Assembly: GCA_000620185.1 (NCBI GenBank)
Contig: KK211086.1
Span: 655,331-719,330 of the forward strand
Direction: 5' to 3'
Length of the DNA: 64,000 bases
Source of the DNA: Geodermatophilaceae bacterium URHB0062
GTDB taxonomy: Bacteria > Actinomycetota > Actinomycetes > Mycobacteriales > Geodermatophilaceae
Part shown: positions 60,375-64,000 of the stretch, piece after piece
How the letters are laid out: every line of letters begins with the position of its first letter
How positions within the stretch are numbered: the first letter of the stretch is position 1
Notes under the pieces: generated by a model
Database searches by the model: none
What the model was told of the DNA's origin: nothing
What the model saw: the letters and a program-made list of their open reading frames with translations, nothing else
Made by a program: the position numbers and the translations under genes

Positions 60375-61496
60375 TCAGCCGGCCCGCACCCGATCGCGGA
60401 CCGTGCGCAGCCGCGACCAGATCCGCCGCGCCCCGGCCGACCAGCGCCAGAGCCGGGTGGCGCGCACGAGGGAGAGCTCCTCCGAGCGGGCCCGGGCCTC
60501 CTCCGCGGCGCTCCGCGCGGCCTGCTCCAGCCGGTCGCGGTCGGCCGTCAGCGCCCGCACCTGCTCCTGCGCGTGCGCCAGGTCGTACTCGACGGCCCCG
60601 AAGAGCGAGTCGCCCTGCCGGGCCATGCTCGTCTCGACGACGAAGTCGCCGTCGGCGGCCGGGTCGAAGGAGACGACGATCAGTCCGTCCCCGCTGAACG
60701 ACTCGCCGACCGTGTGCTCGACGACGATGTGCGCGCCCAGCCCGCGGAACAGCTCGAGCACCTTCTGATGCGTGAGCGGGTCGCCGGAGATGCTGTGGTG
60801 ATGGGTCGAGACGACCGCGAAGCGCACCGCACCGCGGCGGAGCAGGTCCATCGCCTGCGTGAAGAAGTACTGCTCCCCGCCCTGGATGTCGCAGAGCAGC
60901 AGGTCCACGTGGTCCATGCCGCCCTCGGCCATCAGGGTCTCGAGGCTCATCTGCGTCACGGCATGCGTGCGGCCGTCGGTCTCGGACGCGAAGTCGGTGG
61001 TCTCGCCGGGACGCGGCCCGATGACCCCCTGCACGAACGTGCCGGTGCGGCCGTTGAGCTCGAAGTTCCGCTTGCCCAGCTCCAGGTTCAGCGGATCCGG
61101 CTCCATCGCCACCACCCGGCCGTCCGGGAACCGGTCGAGGAACCACAGGGAGTAGTAGGCCCAGAAGGAGCCGAGCTCGATGGCGGTCAGCGGCCGATCC
61201 GCGCCGTCGGCCAGGCGGTCGAGGACGCGCGCGAAGGCCAGCTCCTCCTGCGGCTCGTGGTGCCCGCGCAGGCAGCGGATGATCTCGGCCATCCAGTCGC
61301 CGAAGTAGCCGCCCGCCTCCACCACCACGCCGTTGTGCATGACCTGGACCTCGCGGCCGTCCTCGCGGGTGACCACCTGGCCGGCGGCCTCGACCTTCGG
61401 CAGGACGTCGCAGTCGTGGCAGGACGTCGTCAGCCGGACGCGGCCCCGGATCTCCTCGGGCAGCCGCGACAGGTCGGGGGCGGGATGGGAACTCAT
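60375..61496 (-). CDS. FkbM-like SAM-dependent methyltransferase with coiled-coil tail
   Basis: 373 residues. 'TAIELGSFWAYYSLWFLDRF' and 'RVVAMEPDPLNLELGKRNFE' are SAM-binding motifs; 'HVDLLLCDIQGGEQYFFTQA' is the FkbM-type motif with the metal Asp. 'TTSCHDCDVLPKVEAAG' near the N-terminus is a Cys/His cluster seen in related glycan-locus proteins. Residues after about 300 are coiled-coil, ending in an amphipathic basic helix 'LWRWSAGARRIWSRLRTVRD'. It may methylate a sugar to cap the glycan. Confidence 0.82.
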   Translation of the reverse strand: MSSHPAPDLSRLPEEIRGRVRLTTSCHDCDVLPKVEAAGQVVTREDGREVQVMHNGVVVEAGGYFGDWMAEIIRCLRGHHEPQEELAFARVLDRLADGADRPLTAIELGSFWAYYSLWFLDRFPDGRVVAMEPDPLNLELGKRNFELNGRTGTFVQGVIGPRPGETTDFASETDGRTHAVTQMSLETLMAEGGMDHVDLLLCDIQGGEQYFFTQAMDLLRRGAVRFAVVSTHHHSISGDPLTHQKVLELFRGLGAHIVVEHTVGESFSGDGLIVVSFDPAADGDFVVETSMARQGDSLFGAVEYDLAHAQEQVRALTADRDRLEQAARSAAEEARARSEELSLVRATRLWRWSAGARRIWSRLRTVRDRVRAG

Positions 61497-61572
61497 GGCA
61501 CCTTCCTACCCAGCCCGCGCGGTGCGGCGCGGAGCCGGGATCGACATGTCTCGTGCGCCCAGTCGGGCGCGG

Positions 61573-63066
61573 TCAGCCCTCGACCAGGAAGTCCCACACC
61601 TCGTCGGCGTACATGTCCCAGGTGCGGGGCGGGCGCGCGAGCGCCGCGCGGTGCAGCCGGGTGTGCAGGGCGTCGTCGGTGAGCAGCTGCCGCAGGGCGT
61701 CGGCCAGCGCGTGGTCGTCGTGCGGGTCGACCGTCAGCGCCCCGCCGTCCGCGGCAATCTCGAGCATGCTGCCGAAGTCCGACGTGATGGCCGGGGTGCC
61801 GGCCGCCAGGGACTCCGCGACCGGCAGCCCGAAGCCCTCGTTGAGTGACGGGAACACGGTGCAGCGGGCCAGCCGGTAGGCGGCCCACAGCTGACCGTCG
61901 GAGAGCCGGCTCTCGGTGTCGACCGGGCGGCCGCCGCGCTGCAGCTCGGTCAGCCGCCGGGAGAAGGCGTCGCTGTTCCAGGAGTTGCCGCCGACGAAGC
62001 TCAGGCTGAAGCGCAGGCCCTCGCGCCACAGCAGCTCGGCCGCGTGCAGCACCGCGAGATGGTTCTTGCGCGGCTCGTGGCTGCCGACCACCAGAACGAG
62101 CGGCAACGGGTCCAGCCGGAACCTCTCCCGCGCCTCGGCGAGGTCTTCCTCCGTCGGCTCCTCGCCCTCGACGGGCAGCGGCACCGAGGCGATGGCCGGC
62201 CCGGTCAGGCCGATGGCGGTCAGCATCGCCCGCCAGCCGGAGTACTCGGTGGCGGCGGCCTGCGAGATCGTCGCGATCCGGTCGAAGGAGCGGACGGCGG
62301 CCAGGTTGCCGGCGAACACTCCGGCGAAGCCGAGCTGGGTCGTCTCCGCCGAGGTGAGCGGCACGCAGTCGAAGCCGATGACTCCGGTGCGGTTGGGGGT
62401 GAGCGCCGCGAGGGCGAGCAGCCGGGCGCTGCGCTCGGGTTCCGCGGCGAGCTCGGCGACGACATAGGTGGCCCGCCACGGGACGACGACGGTCGTGTCC
62501 GCCGGCTCCTCCGCGGCGCCGGGCGCGGTGGCGCCGAACCGGCCCAGCTCGGTCGCGGTGAGCTCGCGCACGGACTCGTAGCCGTCGGTCCAGGAGATCG
62601 GCGTGCACTGCCGGGTGGCCAGCCAGCGACGGGTGGTCTCCCGGGCGACGCGCTGGATGCCGGTGGCCAGCGGGGTCGCCGCGGTGTGGGCGACGTCGAC
62701 GAGCACCTCGTCGACGGCGACGCGCACCTGCCGTCGGGCGCTGCGGGCGGTGGTCCGCTCGGCGACCGCCGCCCAGAGCGACGCGCCGTCGTCGAACTCC
62801 GCCGCCCGGGCGACCTCGACGACGGTGGTGTGGTCGGGCAGCCGGCCGGTCAGCGCCGCGAGCACCAGCCAGACGTGGCCGCGGTCGCGGTGATCGACGA
62901 CGTCGCCGAGGGCGGCGGCGAGGTCCGCGACCCCGGAGACGGGGGCGTCGGGCACGGCGGCCGCGCCGAGCGCGGTGCGCACGGCCGGCACGCGGCGGCC
63001 CCAGGCCTCGGCGTGCGCCGCCGGTGTGGGGACATTGCGGCGGACGCGGTTGAGCAGGGAGGTCAC
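61573..63066 (-). CDS. GT4 family glycosyltransferase
   Basis: 497 residues. 'LATGIQRVARETTRRWLATR', 'RTGVIGFDCVPLTSAETTQL', 'SHEPRKNHLAVLHAAELLWR' and 'FPSLNEGFGLPVAESLAAG' are nearly the same as in the protein at 55366-56883, so the two are close paralogues. The C-terminal 'PPRTWDMYADEVWDFL' is the subfamily tail. The GTG at 63066 overlaps the upstream gene's stop (GTGA). The distance to the FkbM gene downstream is 76 nt. Confidence 0.88.
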   Translation of the reverse strand: MTSLLNRVRRNVPTPAAHAEAWGRRVPAVRTALGAAAVPDAPVSGVADLAAALGDVVDHRDRGHVWLVLAALTGRLPDHTTVVEVARAAEFDDGASLWAAVAERTTARSARRQVRVAVDEVLVDVAHTAATPLATGIQRVARETTRRWLATRQCTPISWTDGYESVRELTATELGRFGATAPGAAEEPADTTVVVPWRATYVVAELAAEPERSARLLALAALTPNRTGVIGFDCVPLTSAETTQLGFAGVFAGNLAAVRSFDRIATISQAAATEYSGWRAMLTAIGLTGPAIASVPLPVEGEEPTEEDLAEARERFRLDPLPLVLVVGSHEPRKNHLAVLHAAELLWREGLRFSLSFVGGNSWNSDAFSRRLTELQRGGRPVDTESRLSDGQLWAAYRLARCTVFPSLNEGFGLPVAESLAAGTPAITSDFGSMLEIAADGGALTVDPHDDHALADALRQLLTDDALHTRLHRAALARPPRTWDMYADEVWDFLVEG

Positions 63067-64000
63067 GCGGCACCCTCTCCCCGGACGAGGTAGGTCCAGA
63101 GGTCGTCGGCGTACTCGGCCCACGTCCGCACCGGCCGGTCGGCGATCTCCGCCCGGAGACGCGCCAGTTCGTCCGGCTCGGTCAGCAGGTTCCGGAGGGC
63201 CCCGGTCAGGGCGTCGTCGTCGCGGGGGTCGACGGTCACGCAGCCGCCGCCGCGCGCGATCTCGGCCTGGCTGCCGAAGTTCGAGGTGAGGACGGGGGTG
63301 CCGCAGGCCAGCGCCTCGGCGACCGGCAGCCCGTAGCCCTCGTGCAGCGAGACGAAGACGACGAGGTCGGCGGCGCGCAGCTGGGCGGTCAGCTCGGCGT
63401 CACTGACCCGGCCGAGCTCGGTGAGGGGACGGCCGGCGGCGTGCAGGCGGTTGGCCGCCGGGCGCAGGACGTCCTCGTTCCAGCCGCGGCCCCCGACCAG
63501 CCGCACCTCGAAGTCGAGGCCCTCACGCCAGAGCCGCTCGGCGGCGTGCAGCACCGCCCGCTGGTTCTTGTGCGGCTCGCGGCTGCCGGTGCACAGGACG
63601 ACCGGGCGGGTGCCGGCCGGGACCGGCACGGTGGCGCTGTCCGCGGGCGGCTCGGTGACCAGCTCGACGGTGCGCACCTCCGGGCCCGGCAGACCCTGCG
63701 CGCGCAACGCGTCGGCGAAGCCGCTGAACTCCGCCGTCGCCGAGCCGCTGATCCCGGCCACGCGGTGGGCGTGCTTCACCACGGACAGGTACTGCCCGAA
63801 GGCGACCGAGTCGGAGAACGGGCGTGTGTCGGCGCTGGTGATCGGGATCATGTCGTAGCCGATCAGGGCCAGCGTGTTCCCGGAGAAGCGGGCCAGTGCC
63901 GCGAGCTGCTCGTCGGCCTGGGTGTTGGGCACGTCGACGAGCACGACGGTGCTGCGCCAGGGCACGACGAGCGTGGTGGGCCGCGCGGCCGCTCCGTCGT
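63063..64000 (-). CDS. GT4 family glycosyltransferase (5' end beyond the window)
   Basis: The frame stays open to the last base, so the N-terminal part is missing. The visible 312 residues include 'NTLALIGYDMIPITSADTRP', 'TGSREPHKNQRAVLHAAERL' and 'VSLHEGYGLPVAEALACGTP', placing it in the same subfamily as three genes downstream. 'RTWAEYADDLWTYL' is the shared tail. In this protein the Lys of 'EPRKN' is kept but the Arg is His. It is upstream in the transcription unit. Confidence 0.85.
   Translation of the reverse strand, partial: DGAAARPTTLVVPWRSTVVLVDVPNTQADEQLAALARFSGNTLALIGYDMIPITSADTRPFSDSVAFGQYLSVVKHAHRVAGISGSATAEFSGFADALRAQGLPGPEVRTVELVTEPPADSATVPVPAGTRPVVLCTGSREPHKNQRAVLHAAERLWREGLDFEVRLVGGRGWNEDVLRPAANRLHAAGRPLTELGRVSDAELTAQLRAADLVVFVSLHEGYGLPVAEALACGTPVLTSNFGSQAEIARGGGCVTVDPRDDDALTGALRNLLTEPDELARLRAEIADRPVRTWAEYADDLWTYLVRGEGAA

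Noticed and set aside
1-64000. CRISPR arrays, rRNA and tRNA genes
   Set aside because: No regularly spaced repeats and no recognisable RNA gene sequence on either strand by eye; a covariance search was not possible.

Overview
This is a very GC-rich window with the gene content and order of an actinobacterium. One block keeps the mycobacterial order around accD5: accA3, maf, accE5 and accD5 divergent from birA, then a PH-domain protein, a GtrA-family protein, purK, purE and fadE25. An LCP protein and a TIGR03089 protein lie further on. Several genes have a -10-like TAnnnT element 6 to 8 nt before the start codon, as in leaderless actinobacterial transcripts. The DUF4214 wall proteins and the GT4 proteins carrying a 'TGIQRV' motif suggest Geodermatophilaceae (Blastococcus, Geodermatophilus or Modestobacter). 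That family assignment is inference from memory, not a search result.

Layout. 1-1391: 3' part of a secreted, membrane-anchored metzincin protease. 1422-5836 (minus): acyl-CoA carboxylase operon accD5-accE5-maf-accA3. 5855-17771: birA, acyltransferase 3, PH protein, sbcD-sbcC, gtrA, a second acyltransferase 3, purK-purE and fadE25. 17772-24300: an island bounded by a 222-bp copy of the fadE25 3' end and a frameshifted second copy. It holds a BlaI repressor, an M56 peptidase, two PAP2 phosphatases, two DedA proteins, a 40-residue membrane peptide, a one-TM protein and a DinB-like protein. 24457-27236: CPA1 antiporter, DUF421 protein and a universal stress protein. 27233-38900: tripartite tricarboxylate transporter TctCBA, a divergent LysR regulator and an aldarate catabolic operon (KdgD, two glucarate-dehydratase-family proteins, a galactarate/talarate dehydratase, a 2,5-dioxovalerate dehydrogenase and an AEC transporter). 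38927-40995: thioesterase and malate:quinone oxidoreductase. 41035-44932 (minus): LCP protein, TIGR03089, DUF1028 and a methyltransferase. 45109-53156: amidase and SpoIID/LytB proteins, both with DUF4214 tails, flanked by two paralogous polytopic membrane proteins. 53191-64000 (minus): polysaccharide cluster with Wzt/Wzm-type ABC exporter, five GT4 glycosyltransferases and two FkbM-like proteins, running off the window.

How the parts work together. The aldarate operon should convert glucarate and galactarate to 2-oxoglutarate, with TctCBA as the likely importer and the LysR protein as the likely regulator. The right end builds and exports a surface glycan; the amidase, SpoIID and LCP proteins would remodel the wall and attach polymers to it. 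The most unusual piece is the island: BlaI and M56 genes sit with PAP2 and DedA genes, families that dephosphorylate and flip undecaprenyl (pyro)phosphate. TACTAC-N8-GTAGTW dyads lie in both control regions. This looks like a BlaI-controlled lipid-carrier recycling cassette.

No tRNA, rRNA, CRISPR array, integrase or insertion sequence was recognised.
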